The notes: generated by a model from the sequence alone, not told the origin. A DNA stretch of 21,243 nt from Chitinophagaceae bacterium (GCA_003456175.1 DMPB01000004.1:22275-43517), one strand, 5' to 3'. Numbered from the stretch's first letter, positions 1 through 6,958 are shown. Made by a program: numbers and translations.

Positions 1-613
1 AAATAGAAAGTCGCGAAGGAATAACAGGAATACCAACACCTGTAGCTGCCTTCTTGATCATTAATTCGTGCAGGCGAGGCTTGGGAGGTGGTAAAAAAAT
101 TCCGTCGGGGTCGTTTTCTAAACCTTCATTGCTGCCAAAAACGCCGATGATACGATCAATACGATCGTAATAGGGTTTAACATCGTCGTAAGTAATGGGC
201 CAATCATCGCCTAAGCCATCAATACTCTTGCGTTTGAAATCTTTCGGACCAAAGCGTAGCGATATTCGCCCCCAGTGATTGGTGCGTCCGCCAACCATAC
301 GAGCTCTCCACCAATCCCACTCAGTGCCATCGGCTTTGGTGTAGGGTTCGCCATCTATTTGCCAACCCCAATAGCTGGCATCGAAATCGCCGAAGGGCCT
401 AAAGCGAGTGCTGGCACCACGCCGCACACTATCCCACGGGTTTTTAAGTTGTGTGATGTTTTTGGCCGGATCGTACATTGGGCCTGCTTCAATGAGCGCC
501 ACTTTTAGTCCGGCTTTACTAAGCATGTAGGCAGCCATTCCGCCGCCGGCACCCGAACCTACAATTACAGCATCGTATTGAGTGGGTTGCACTTTTATTT
601 GAACATCTCCCAT
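1..613 (-). CDS. GMC family FAD-dependent oxidoreductase, N-terminal part (runs off left edge)
   Basis: The frame is open from an ATG at 613 down to the window edge and gives the first 204 residues. I translated it by hand. A dinucleotide-binding motif GSGAGG lies at about residues 19-24, followed by a Glu near residue 42 (LIEAG) that in this fold contacts the ADP ribose of FAD. A GGRTNHWGR motif follows near residue 100, typical of glucose-methanol-choline oxidoreductases. The family oxidises alcohols or sugars with FAD. The substrate cannot be told because the substrate-binding and catalytic His regions lie outside the window. No signal peptide is seen at the start. In Bacteroidota such genes often sit beside a gluconate-2-dehydrogenase subunit 3 gene, which would be off the left edge. 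Family call firm, function open. Confidence 0.85.
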   Translation of the reverse strand, partial: MGDVQIKVQPTQYDAVIVGSGAGGGMAAYMLSKAGLKVALIEAGPMYDPAKNITQLKNPWDSVRRGASTRFRPFGDFDASYWGWQIDGEPYTKADGTEWDWWRARMVGGRTNHWGRISLRFGPKDFKRKSIDGLGDDWPITYDDVKPYYDRIDRIIGVFGSNEGLENDPDGIFLPPPKPRLHELMIKKAATGVGIPVIPSRLSI

Positions 614-706
614 AAGCAAAGCATCGTTGCGCGTAAGATACTTTGCTTACGTAATTCAACGATGCCGTTTCGGTAGAAATAATTTGCTGGCTTGTGGTTG
701 CGTTTT

Positions 707-721
707 CATTTGCCGTAAGGC
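707..721 (+). repeat. CATTTRCCGYAAGGY element, copy 1 (G..C, GTAA)
   Basis: Exact match to the consensus, intergenic. It faces copy 2 (742-756), so the two together form an inverted pair with a 20-base spacer just beyond the Lrp stop codon. Confidence 0.85.
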
Positions 722-741
722 AGTATTTATAAGTGTTTATT

Positions 742-756
742 ACCTTACGGTAAATG
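742..756 (-). repeat. CATTTRCCGYAAGGY element, copy 2 (A..T, GTAA)
   Basis: Exact match on the minus strand, one base beyond the TAA of the Lrp gene (758-760). With copy 1 it could act as a terminator hairpin for that gene. Confidence 0.85.
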
Positions 757-757
757 T

Positions 758-1222
758 TTAGCCAACAAGTACGTTTCGGTTGAAACTTTCTTCGAGCGAA
801 ATGAGTGTTTCGGTGCGTTCGATGCCTTTTATTTTTTGTAGTTCATCGTGTAATACATAGCGTAGCTGTTGGATATCTTTGCAAACGACTTCTACAAACA
901 TGCTGTAGTTGCCCGTGGTGTAGTTAACCCGTACAATTTCGGGGATGCGGCGTAGCTCTTTGGCAACGGTATCGTAAAGGCTGCTTTTTTCGAGGTAGAT
1001 GCCGATAAAGGCAATTACATCGTAGCCAAGCTGTTTTACATCTACATGCAGTCGGGTGCCTTTAACAACGCCCATTTCTTGTAGTTTTTTGATGCGAACA
1101 TGAATGGTGCCGCCCGATACAAAGAGTTTTTTTCCGAGATCGGCGTAGCTGATGGTGGCATCTTCCATCATGCTTTGTAAGATTTGATAGTCTAATTTGT
1201 CGAGTACAGGTTTTGCAGCCAT
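758..1222 (-). CDS. Lrp/AsnC family transcriptional regulator
   Basis: 154 residues, the normal length of the family. The N-terminal 60 residues carry the winged helix-turn-helix (LDYQILQSMMEDATISYADLG, then a recognition helix around GGTIHVRIKKL). Residues ~70-140 form the RAM/effector domain (VIAFIGIYLE through IKGIERTETLISLEE). Members usually form octamers and sense amino acids. The ligand cannot be told from the sequence. The start ATG at 1222 is preceded by an A-rich leader and a plausible promoter at 1253-1282. The gene is transcribed away from the tRNA-like RNA and shares a regulatory region with it. An inverted pair of the dispersed 15-mer follows its stop. Confidence 0.93.
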   Translation of the reverse strand: MAAKPVLDKLDYQILQSMMEDATISYADLGKKLFVSGGTIHVRIKKLQEMGVVKGTRLHVDVKQLGYDVIAFIGIYLEKSSLYDTVAKELRRIPEIVRVNYTTGNYSMFVEVVCKDIQQLRYVLHDELQKIKGIERTETLISLEESFNRNVLVG

Positions 1223-1252
1223 TTTAGCAATCGTTTTTTGTTGTTTTCAAAG

Positions 1253-1282
1253 CAAAGAAAGTATTTTTTGAACAATTTCAAA
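1253..1282 (-). promoter_or_regulatory. Candidate promoter of the Lrp gene
   Basis: On the minus strand a TTTG (1279-1282) and TTTCTTTG (1253-1260) are 18 bases apart, resembling the Bacteroidota pair TTTG / TAnnTTTG with one mismatch. The predicted start lies about 20-25 bases before the ATG. Confidence 0.4.
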
Positions 1283-1297
1283 AGTTTAAAAATTTTC

Positions 1298-1328
1298 TTT
1301 GAAAAATTACTACTAAATAGACTGTTTG
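1298..1328 (+). promoter_or_regulatory. Candidate promoter of the tRNA-like RNA
   Basis: TTTG (1298-1301) and ACTGTTTG (1321-1328) are separated by 19 bases, close to TTTG-N19-TAnnTTTG with mismatches in the TA. It would start transcription near 1335, leaving a leader of about 37 bases before the cloverleaf. Confidence 0.35.
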
Positions 1329-1371
1329 GTTTAATATTGCTCTGTCAACAACGAACAATAGTTCTTTATAC

Positions 1372-1567
1372 TGTGGGGTGATGAAATTTTTGGCAGACAT
1401 GCCCTCTTGTCTCGGGGGTGAGGAGTTCAGGATAAACGTTGAGTAATGCCGGTGTAACTGCAGATACATCGACTGGGGTCGACCACCAGTTTGAACAGAT
1501 TAGCTCTCTGTTCTTTTTTTGCTCAATGGCTAACTGCCTCGTGTAGGTTCGAGCCCTACCCCTACAG
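1372..1567 (+). ncRNA. tRNA-like RNA with giant branched variable arm (GUC anticodon loop)
   Basis: Seen: a 7-bp acceptor stem (TGTGGGG 1372-1378 with CCCTACA 1560-1566), T8, a D arm ATG/CAT with A14, R15, GG and A21 in a 14-base loop, an anticodon stem CCCTC/GGGGG (1402-1406/1414-1418) with 7-base loop TTGTCTC, a T arm GTAGG-TTCGAGC-CCTAC (1543-1559) and discriminator G1567. Between the anticodon and T arms there are about 124 bases instead of 4-20. They open with a 10-bp stem (1420-1430 with 1530-1540, one bulge each side) and contain three further hairpins (1451-1470, 1472-1490, 1493-1513). Inference: a class-II-shaped tRNA or a tRNA-mimicking regulatory RNA. Loop bases GUC, C38 and G73 match aspartate identity elements, but T37 and A10 are odd. 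CCA is not encoded. Alternatives: a tmRNA-like domain (GGCAG/CTGCC could pair instead), or a degenerate tRNA with an insert. Confidence 0.65.
1493..1520 (+). terminator. Terminator-like hairpin inside the tRNA-like RNA
   Basis: GAACAGA and TCTGTTC form a perfect 7-bp stem with a 7-base loop, followed by seven T's. If active it would end transcripts before the T arm is made. If not, it is simply a hairpin of the variable arm. Confidence 0.5.
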
Positions 1568-1568
1568 C

Positions 1569-1600
1569 AAAAAGCCACGCTATTAAAGCGTGGCTTTTTT
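1569..1600 (+). terminator. Rho-independent terminator of the tRNA-like RNA
   Basis: AAAGCCACGC pairs with GCGTGGCTTT around a TATTAAA loop and is followed by T's, beginning two bases after the discriminator base. It fixes the RNA strand as plus and marks it as a stand-alone transcript. Confidence 0.88.
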
Positions 1601-1614
1601 ATTTACCGTAAGGT
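1600..1614 (+). repeat. CATTTRCCGYAAGGY element, copy 3 (A..T, GTAA)
   Basis: Begins on the last T of the RNA terminator (first base T instead of C) and lies between two converging transcription units. Confidence 0.85.
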
Positions 1615-1622
1615 GGTATGTT

Positions 1623-2513
1623 TTAGTGGTATAAATCGCGGCCTAGGTTGATGCCTATTTTGAATTGGAGGCCCCAGTAAGCGTCTTTTGAGTTGGCACT
1701 ACCGCGTGGGTTAGTAGCGCTTGGTGTACTTGGTGCAGTAGGATCTACTTCGGGGGAACGATAATGCAAAGCCCTTGCCCATGCTGCTTGTTGTGGCGAA
1801 AGGTACTGATCGAATAATGCAGGATCGATGTAAGTGCTGCTAACATCGTCTAAATAGTCGGTACTAGTAAAGCGATACATGAACTCGGCACGAAGGTTAA
1901 TACGTTGGCTTAGTTCGTATTTGAAGCCAATACCTACAGGTATGGCTGTTTGTCCTAAGTTGTACTTTTCGCGTGTACTTTTATAAGGTTCGAAGCCTTG
2001 GCCTTCTGTGCTAAGCGGTTGTAGGTTAATCCACTTGCCATTGAGATATGCTTGTGGGTTGTATTGAAAATAAGTATAACCGGCTAGTAAATAGGGCGAA
2101 AAGCTGGGCATATTATCTTTATATGCTAGCATAAAAGGGTGAAACTCACCAATGATGCTTATTTCGTTGATGTTACTGCGAAAGCTAAGGTTTCTGTTGT
2201 ATTGCGGCGATCCTTTGCCGGCAAGGCTATCGGCTGCTTCAATGCGGCCCCAGTTGAACTCTAAACGGGCGCCGATAAAATTTTGGTACAGAAAACCAGC
2301 GTAAAAGCCACCAGACAAATTAGAATTGGTGGTGTTAAAACCCTTTTTGCCGAGGTCGGTCATACAATTCATGATGCCTACCTGGGCACCAACTTCCCAG
2401 ATAACATCTTTATCGAGATGACGATCATTGTAGTAATAATACTGGCTGTAGGCTTTCGGCGAAACCAAAACCAGCGTTGCTAAGGCCAATAAGCCAAACC
2501 AATGCTTTTTCAT
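1623..2513 (-). CDS. Outer-membrane beta-barrel protein, DUF6089-like (tandem paralogue 1)
   Basis: I place the start at the ATG at 2513, not at the in-frame upstream codon at 2540, because MKKHWFGLLALATLVLVSPKAYSQ is a complete signal peptide. The mature protein of about 270 residues has alternating hydrophobic strands rich in Tyr and Phe and resembles the DUF6089 barrels of Bacteroidota: WEVGAQVGIMNCMTDL near the start, YNRNLSFRSNINEISIIGEF in the middle, FKYELSQRINLRAEFMYRF towards the end. It presumably sits in the outer membrane. No ligand or transport role can be read from it. It is paralogous to the next gene (2597-3550), sharing the spacing of LDDV.STYI and YRF.(S/E)TDYLDDV. A third, more distant relative lies at 13817-14569. 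Confidence 0.8.
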   Translation of the reverse strand: MKKHWFGLLALATLVLVSPKAYSQYYYYNDRHLDKDVIWEVGAQVGIMNCMTDLGKKGFNTTNSNLSGGFYAGFLYQNFIGARLEFNWGRIEAADSLAGKGSPQYNRNLSFRSNINEISIIGEFHPFMLAYKDNMPSFSPYLLAGYTYFQYNPQAYLNGKWINLQPLSTEGQGFEPYKSTREKYNLGQTAIPVGIGFKYELSQRINLRAEFMYRFTSTDYLDDVSSTYIDPALFDQYLSPQQAAWARALHYRSPEVDPTAPSTPSATNPRGSANSKDAYWGLQFKIGINLGRDLYH

Positions 2514-2596
2514 AAGCAGTGTAACAAAATTTCTGGGCAAAATACGATGAACCAGTGGATAACGAATGTATAAGCAGTAATATTTCGTGATTATAC

Positions 2597-3550
2597 TTAT
2601 TTAATGCTGCTATAGCGTGTTACCCTGCGCCCAATGTTGAATACAAATTTTAAGTTGAAAGAGTAAAAACCATCGTTACGAAGGTTACTGCCGCGGCGTT
2701 CGCCAGTACTTAAAGTATTACCTGGCCGCCATTGGCGCTTAAACAAACGTTCTGCTAAAGCTGCCATTTGCGCATTTGGTAGGTAACGATAAAACTCTTG
2801 TGGATTAATGTAGGTTGAATTAACGTCGTCTAAATAATCGGTTTCAGTGAAGCGGTACAAAAACTCTACTTTAATATTGAAGGTTTTATCGAAATCGTAT
2901 TTAGCACCTATGCCCACTTGATAACTTTTAGAACTAGTACCATACACTTGCCTATCGGGGTGTGTAGGAAAGCCCTGACCCTCGGTACGTAAGCTTCTTA
3001 AATCGTACCACTGACCATCTAAATATGCTTCTGGGCTATAGGTGAAAAAACCGGCACCTACAACCACATAGGGTTTTAAGAGTGGATCGTAATAGTGAAA
3101 TCTTTTGTTTAGTACAATAAAAGGGTAGAATTCTATTGCAGCTGCAAATTCGTTCACATTGGTGCGGTAACTCAAATTGCGTTTTACAAGCTTATCTGTA
3201 AAGTTGAGTGTATCTGCTTCGCGCAACATACCTGCCGTATATTCTAGCCTTACGGCAAAATAGCGTGTGAAGTTGGCAGCAATGGTAACACCACTGTTAA
3301 ACTGCATAGTGCGAGTGTTAAAGCTTTCGCTTAAATCGGTACTACCATTCATGGTGCCAATAAATGCCGAAGCTTCAATGTAAAAGGGCTTTGAAAGTGT
3401 TCTTCTGCTGTGAGCTTCTGCAACAGAATCGCCAAAGGTTTTGGGTATGCGTGTTTCCGACGGACTTTTAGTGAAGTCGCGTTGTGGCTGTGCATAGCTC
3501 ATATAAGCCGATAACAAAGCCATACTACCCAAGAAAAAATGCTTGCTCAT
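2597..3550 (-). CDS. Outer-membrane beta-barrel protein, DUF6089-like (tandem paralogue 2)
   Basis: 317 residues with an N-terminal signal peptide (MSKHFFLGSMALLSAYMSYAQ). It shares with the 1623-2513 product the motifs KRNLSYRTNVNEFAAAIEF, LRTEGQGF, YRFTETDYLDDVNSTYI and a short Arg-rich C-terminal strand. The pair most likely arose by tandem duplication. They lie in the same direction with 83 bases between them, so they may be co-transcribed from upstream of this gene. The gap to the endonuclease III gene upstream is 36 bases. A copy of the dispersed 15-mer is embedded in codons reading YFAVRLE. Predicted outer-membrane location; function unknown. Confidence 0.78.
   Translation of the reverse strand: MSKHFFLGSMALLSAYMSYAQPQRDFTKSPSETRIPKTFGDSVAEAHSRRTLSKPFYIEASAFIGTMNGSTDLSESFNTRTMQFNSGVTIAANFTRYFAVRLEYTAGMLREADTLNFTDKLVKRNLSYRTNVNEFAAAIEFYPFIVLNKRFHYYDPLLKPYVVVGAGFFTYSPEAYLDGQWYDLRSLRTEGQGFPTHPDRQVYGTSSKSYQVGIGAKYDFDKTFNIKVEFLYRFTETDYLDDVNSTYINPQEFYRYLPNAQMAALAERLFKRQWRPGNTLSTGERRGSNLRNDGFYSFNLKFVFNIGRRVTRYSSIK
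3247..3261 (-). repeat. CATTTRCCGYAAGGY element, copy 4 (G..C, GTAA)
   Basis: Inside the barrel gene in the same sense, encoding F-A-V-R. The 5' arm reads ATTTT. Confidence 0.7.
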
Positions 3551-3586
3551 GCGATAAAATTACAATAGTTGGTTGAGTTATGCCAA

Positions 3587-4234
3587 TTACCTTTTCTTTA
3601 TTTGCTTCTCAAAATACTTACAGGCATGTTGTAAGCCACATTCGCTGCATTTAGGTTGGCGAGCCAAACAAGTGTAACGGCCATGCAAAATGAGCCAATG
3701 ATGTGCTTTATGTACTAAATCGGCAGGTATATTTTTAATCAGTTGTTTTTCTGCTGCAAGTGGTGTTGTTGCTTTTACCGTAAGGCCAATGCGTGCACTT
3801 ACACGAAATACATGCGTATCTACCGCCATATTAGGTTGTTGATCTATAACAGAGGTAATTACGTTGGCAGTTTTGCGGCCAACGCCCGGTAATAGTACAA
3901 GTTCCTCCACTGTCATCGGAACCTCGCCATTAAATTGCTCCATTAGCATTTTACCCAAGCCTATCAAATGTTTGGTTTTATTATTCGGGTACGAGATGCT
4001 GCGAATTAAGGGGAACAGTTCTTCAAAAGTAGCCTGTGATAGTGTTTCGGGGTTAGGATAGGCTTCAAAAATGGCAGGTGTGGTAAGGTTCACCCGCTTA
4101 TCAGTACATTGGGCACTTAAAACTACTGCAACTAGTAATTGATATGGGTTATCGTACAATAGTTCCGTTTCGGCATTGGGTGCATTCGCCGAAAAATAGT
4201 TAATAACTGCTTGATAACGTTCTTTTAATCGCAT
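3587..4234 (-). CDS. nth: Endonuclease III (DNA glycosylase/AP lyase)
   Basis: 215 residues, the usual bacterial length. It removes oxidised pyrimidines and cleaves abasic sites in base-excision repair. The helix-hairpin-helix LPGVGRKTANV (residues ~115-125) contains catalytic Lys121, and catalytic Asp139 follows in MAVDTHVFRV. Four cysteines at about 189, 196, 199 and 205 (C-x6-C-x2-C-x5-C) bind the 4Fe-4S cluster. LSAQCTDKRVN near residue 40 is also a family signature. All key residues are present, so an active enzyme is expected. The minus-strand start at 4234 is the first Met and fits the E. coli Nth start. The gene runs head to head with the Trp-rich gene, leaving 126 bases for both promoters. 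Confidence 0.97.
   Translation of the reverse strand: MRLKERYQAVINYFSANAPNAETELLYDNPYQLLVAVVLSAQCTDKRVNLTTPAIFEAYPNPETLSQATFEELFPLIRSISYPNNKTKHLIGLGKMLMEQFNGEVPMTVEELVLLPGVGRKTANVITSVIDQQPNMAVDTHVFRVSARIGLTVKATTPLAAEKQLIKNIPADLVHKAHHWLILHGRYTCLARQPKCSECGLQHACKYFEKQIKKR
3772..3786 (+). repeat. CATTTRCCGYAAGGY element, copy 5 (mismatched A..C)
   Basis: Antisense within nth, over codons L-T-V-K. One of only two copies whose outer R/Y pair is not complementary. The 5' arm reads CTTTT. Confidence 0.6.
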
Positions 4235-4360
4235 AGCTTTAAGTTAAGATAGCCGGCGGCAAAGGTATCGTTGCCGTTAGCAATATTTTATCACTTGTTT
4301 TACGTTGCCTTAACAATATTTGGCCTGTGGCTTGTATTATCTTTATCAAAATTACACACC

Positions 4361-4768
4361 ATGAAACCCTTATACCTCACCCTAATGTTGCTTGGCTTGT
4401 TCATGTTTCAGGCTAATGCACAAAATGGCTTGGTGGCCGATCAAAACCCAAATTACATGGTAAGCCAGGCGAAGTACACCAAAATGGCCGATAGCCTTAC
4501 GGCAAATATGGGTACAACCGTACACAATACTTACAAAGCATTCGATTGGTACGAAGCTCGTGAAGAACGCCGTACCGAACGAAGAAATCAACGCAACCAA
4601 CGCCGCTTAATGCGTGCCCAAAATATGGGTTGGAACCAGTGGGATAATGGGTGGAATAATCCTTGGAACAATCGCTGGAATAACAACTGGGGTTGGAATA
4701 ACCGTTGGAGCAATAATTTTTGGCCTAACATTGGTTTTAGAACCGGTAATTGGTGGTTCGGTTGGTAA
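4361..4768 (+). CDS. Small secreted Trp/Asn-repeat protein, unknown function
   Basis: 135 residues. The ATG at 4361 is preferred to an upstream in-frame one at 4271 because MKPLYLTLMLLGLFMFQANAQ is a clean signal peptide. Residues ~22-62 look like an ordinary short domain. Residues ~64-84 are strongly Arg/Glu/Gln-rich (REERRTERRNQRNQRR). Residues ~90-121 are an aromatic repeat in which Trp recurs roughly every four residues (WNNPWNNRWNNNWGWNNRW). The tail is again Trp-rich (NWWFGW). I do not recognise the family. The composition suggests an exported protein that binds carbohydrate, peptidoglycan or membrane surfaces, but this is only inference. It is followed after 58 bases by the LpoB-like gene in the same direction. 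Confidence 0.75.
   Translation: MKPLYLTLMLLGLFMFQANAQNGLVADQNPNYMVSQAKYTKMADSLTANMGTTVHNTYKAFDWYEAREERRTERRNQRNQRRLMRAQNMGWNQWDNGWNNPWNNRWNNNWGWNNRWSNNFWPNIGFRTGNWWFGW
4494..4508 (-). repeat. CATTTRCCGYAAGGY element, copy 6 (G..C, GTAA)
   Basis: Antisense inside the Trp/Asn-repeat gene, over codons S-L-T-A-N. The 5' base is T. Confidence 0.8.
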
Positions 4769-4771
4769 GCA

Positions 4772-4786
4772 TATTTGCCGTAAGGC
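4772..4786 (+). repeat. CATTTRCCGYAAGGY element, copy 7 (G..C, GTAA)
   Basis: Three bases after the stop codon of the Trp/Asn-repeat gene, in the gap before the LpoB-like gene. Confidence 0.85.
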
Positions 4787-4826
4787 CACACTCTTTAAAA
4801 TTTAAACATCGTATAATCCTACACAT

Positions 4827-5414
4827 ATGTTCAAAGCCCTTAAACTTACCGTAGCAGTTGCCAGCATTAGCTTATTTACAACTGCTTGTAACAGACAAGT
4901 AACCAGAATTGATCCTAAAGAAACCATTGATATTAGTGGTAACTGGAACAATAGTGATAGCCGAATGACGGCCGAAGCTATGATACAACAATGCCTTGGT
5001 GGCGCATGGTTACAAAACCATATTGAAAAAAAGGGTAAAAAGCCAGTGGTAATTGTTGGTTTTGTGAACAATAAAAGCCACGAACACATAGATGCAGAAA
5101 CTTTTACCAAAGATTTAGAACGCTCTTTTGTTACCACGGCTCGTGTAGGCCTGGTACAAGGTGGTAAAAAGCGTGAAGAGCTACGTGCCGAACGTGCCGA
5201 TCAGCAAACCAATGCGAGCCAAAGCACTATGAAAAAATTTGGCTTAGAAACCGGAGCCGATTACATACTACAAGGTACCATTACCAGTATTGTAGATGCC
5301 TTTAAAAAGAAGAAAGTGGTTGAGTATCAAGTAAGCTTAGAACTTACCGACTTACAAACCAATGAAGTAGTTTGGATTGGCGATAAAAAAATTGCCAAGT
5401 ACGTTAAAAACTAA
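4827..5414 (+). CDS. lpoB: LpoB-like lipoprotein (penicillin-binding protein activator family)
   Basis: 195 residues. The signal ends at Cys21 (SLFTTAC), so the product should be lipidated. The mature part carries the run typical of the LpoB/CsgG-like family: TRIDPKETIDISGNWNNSDSR, then KPVVIVGFVNNKSHEHID, a helix with FTKDLERSF, GADYILQGTI and a final strand NEVVWIGDKKIAKYVK. In E. coli LpoB reaches from the outer membrane to stimulate PBP1b. In Bacteroidota the partner is not established, so role transfer is by family only. The gene lies between the Trp-rich gene and a TPR-like lipoprotein on the same strand, which fits a cell-envelope operon. A strong inverted repeat follows at 5433-5473. 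Confidence 0.78.
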   Translation: MFKALKLTVAVASISLFTTACNRQVTRIDPKETIDISGNWNNSDSRMTAEAMIQQCLGGAWLQNHIEKKGKKPVVIVGFVNNKSHEHIDAETFTKDLERSFVTTARVGLVQGGKKREELRAERADQQTNASQSTMKKFGLETGADYILQGTITSIVDAFKKKKVVEYQVSLELTDLQTNEVVWIGDKKIAKYVKN

Positions 5415-5432
5415 AGCTTCACAAATAGTTAT

Positions 5433-5473
5433 ATGGGTAAATGAGCGGTGTTGCTAACGGCCCATTTACCCAT
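5433..5473 (+). terminator. Inverted repeat between the two lipoprotein genes (terminator or attenuator)
   Basis: ATGGGTAAATG and CATTTACCCAT form a perfect 11-bp stem with a 19-base loop. There is only a weak T-rich tail, so partial termination or mRNA processing is as likely as full termination. The right arm includes CATTTACC, the first half of the dispersed 15-mer. Confidence 0.45.
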
Positions 5474-5499
5474 TTCCTTTACCCTTAGAACCCTTACTA

Positions 5500-6867
5500 A
5501 TGTTGCGTTTTTACCAATGGTGTATAGCTTGTTGCATGATGTTAATGGTAACATCGTGTGCTAGTTATCGCCAACAAACGGAACAATATTACCAACAGTT
5601 ACAAAAAGGTAACTATTCGCAGGCGAAACAGCTATTGAAGTCGAACAAACTGCTCAATACTCGCCGTAACCAACTGTTATTATTCTTCGAAAAAGGTTAT
5701 TTGTATCATGTAGCTAACCAGCCCGATAGTAGTAATTTTTATTTTAACCTAGCCGATGCATTAATTGAAGAAGGTTATAAAAAAGGTGTTAACCTAGCCA
5801 TAAGCACATTGGGTAATCCTATGCTTGCAGATTATAAAGCAGAAGATTACGAACGCTTTATGATGCATTATTACAAAGCACTTAATTATTGGCAATTAGG
5901 TAATATTGAAGCAGCTTTAGTAGAGGCTCGCCGCATTACATTAGCCAACAATAGTCAAAAAGAGCGCTATAACAATAATAATCGCTATCAGCAAGATGCC
6001 TTTGCCCTGAACCTACAAGGCATTTTATATGAAGCGTCTGGCGATATCAACAATGCCTTCATCGCATATCGTAACGCATCTGAAGTATATTTAGCCGACA
6101 AGGGTATTTATTTTGGTACACCAATACCAAAGCAGCTACAACAGAGCGCTTTATACACCGCAGCACAAATGGGTTTTAACAGCGAACGCCAGTGGCTAGA
6201 AAAGCAGTTGCAGGTGCGTTATCTTGAAATTCCGAAGAGCAAAGGTGGCGAAGCAATTATTTTTATTGAACGTGGCCGTGCACCCATAAAAGATCAAGAG
6301 AACTACTTCTTCACCCTAATTAAAGATGGTGGCGGGTACTTTTTCATGGATAACATGCACAACCTACGCATACCTATGGATGTTGGTTTTGGCGTAGATC
6401 TTACCAATAAATCGTTAAGCGATATCAGCTTATTTCGCTTGGCTTTGCCCAAGTACTTTCCGCAACAGTCGTTAATGCCTGTAACTAACCTTACGGTAAA
6501 AATTGGTGCAGCTACGTACACACCGGAAAAAGCACAAGATATTAATCAGCTTGCACCAGCCTTGTTACGCCAGCGATTGCTTACAGAACTTTCTACCTCG
6601 TTAACAAGGTTATTAGTAAAAAAGCTCGCCGAGCAAGAACTGAAGAAAAAAGATAAAACTTCTGGCGAAATACTAGAAGCATTTAATTTTTTGATGGAAA
6701 AGGCCGATACACGTAACTGGCAATCGCTACCCGCCGAAGTGGATTATGTTCGAGTGCCGCTTGCAGTTGGAGCACAAACCATTACCATTCAGTATGGCGG
6801 CAGGCAAAAAGAGTTAACGGTTAGCGGTGTTTCAGGCAAGGTTCAATTACTACATGTACGGTTTTAA
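5500..6867 (+). CDS. TPR-like lipoprotein (COG3014-like), partner of the LpoB-like gene
   Basis: 455 residues. The signal peptide ends in MVTSC, giving a lipid-modified Cys20. Residues ~25-220 are mainly helical with TPR-like spacing (YYQQLQKGNYSQAKQLL, YYKALNYWQLGNIEAALVEARRI, NLQGILYEASGDINNAFIAYRNA). The C-terminal half switches to strands (GGEAIIFIERGRAPIK, YTPEKAQDIN, a final ITIQYGGRQKELTVSG). This plan, next to an LpoB/CsgG-like lipoprotein, resembles the family I recall as COG3014. That assignment is from memory. A structural or assembly role at the envelope is inferred. It ends convergently with the Spy-like gene, with a 112-base gap. Confidence 0.7.
   Translation: MLRFYQWCIACCMMLMVTSCASYRQQTEQYYQQLQKGNYSQAKQLLKSNKLLNTRRNQLLLFFEKGYLYHVANQPDSSNFYFNLADALIEEGYKKGVNLAISTLGNPMLADYKAEDYERFMMHYYKALNYWQLGNIEAALVEARRITLANNSQKERYNNNNRYQQDAFALNLQGILYEASGDINNAFIAYRNASEVYLADKGIYFGTPIPKQLQQSALYTAAQMGFNSERQWLEKQLQVRYLEIPKSKGGEAIIFIERGRAPIKDQENYFFTLIKDGGGYFFMDNMHNLRIPMDVGFGVDLTNKSLSDISLFRLALPKYFPQQSLMPVTNLTVKIGAATYTPEKAQDINQLAPALLRQRLLTELSTSLTRLLVKKLAEQELKKKDKTSGEILEAFNFLMEKADTRNWQSLPAEVDYVRVPLAVGAQTITIQYGGRQKELTVSGVSGKVQLLHVRF
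6488..6502 (-). repeat. CATTTRCCGYAAGGY element, copy 8 (A..T, GTAA)
   Basis: Antisense inside the TPR-like lipoprotein gene over codons L-T-V-K. The 5' arm reads TTTTT. Confidence 0.7.
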
Positions 6868-6958
6868 TTGTTGCAGCTTTTGTGGCTTACCAGCAAAAAA
6901 ATAGGCCTGCCCTAAAAAGAGCTGGCCGTTGCTAACCTATGAAAAACACCTAGTTTAT

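Noticed and set aside
1372..1567. tmRNA (ssrA) or a tRNA interrupted by a group I intron
   Set aside because: It is too short for a normal tmRNA and has no tag reading frame ending in an LAA-type sequence. No group I core elements are recognisable, and the extra sequence is in the variable region, not the anticodon loop. The tmRNA-like pairing GGCAG/CTGCC is possible but explains fewer conserved bases than the cloverleaf.
1278..1578. Minus-strand open frames of 63 and 70 codons across the RNA gene
   Set aside because: They lie antisense to a structured RNA with its own terminator, have no recognisable protein features, and start within the cloverleaf.
2212..2225. CTTTGCCGGCAAGG as another copy of the element
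   Set aside because: It has an extra base in the loop and differs from GYAA. Most likely a chance match in the barrel gene.
4588..4805. Several 60-67 codon frames on both strands over the Trp/Asn-repeat gene
   Set aside because: They are shadows produced by the low-complexity repeat. Only the plus-strand frame has a signal peptide and sensible neighbours.
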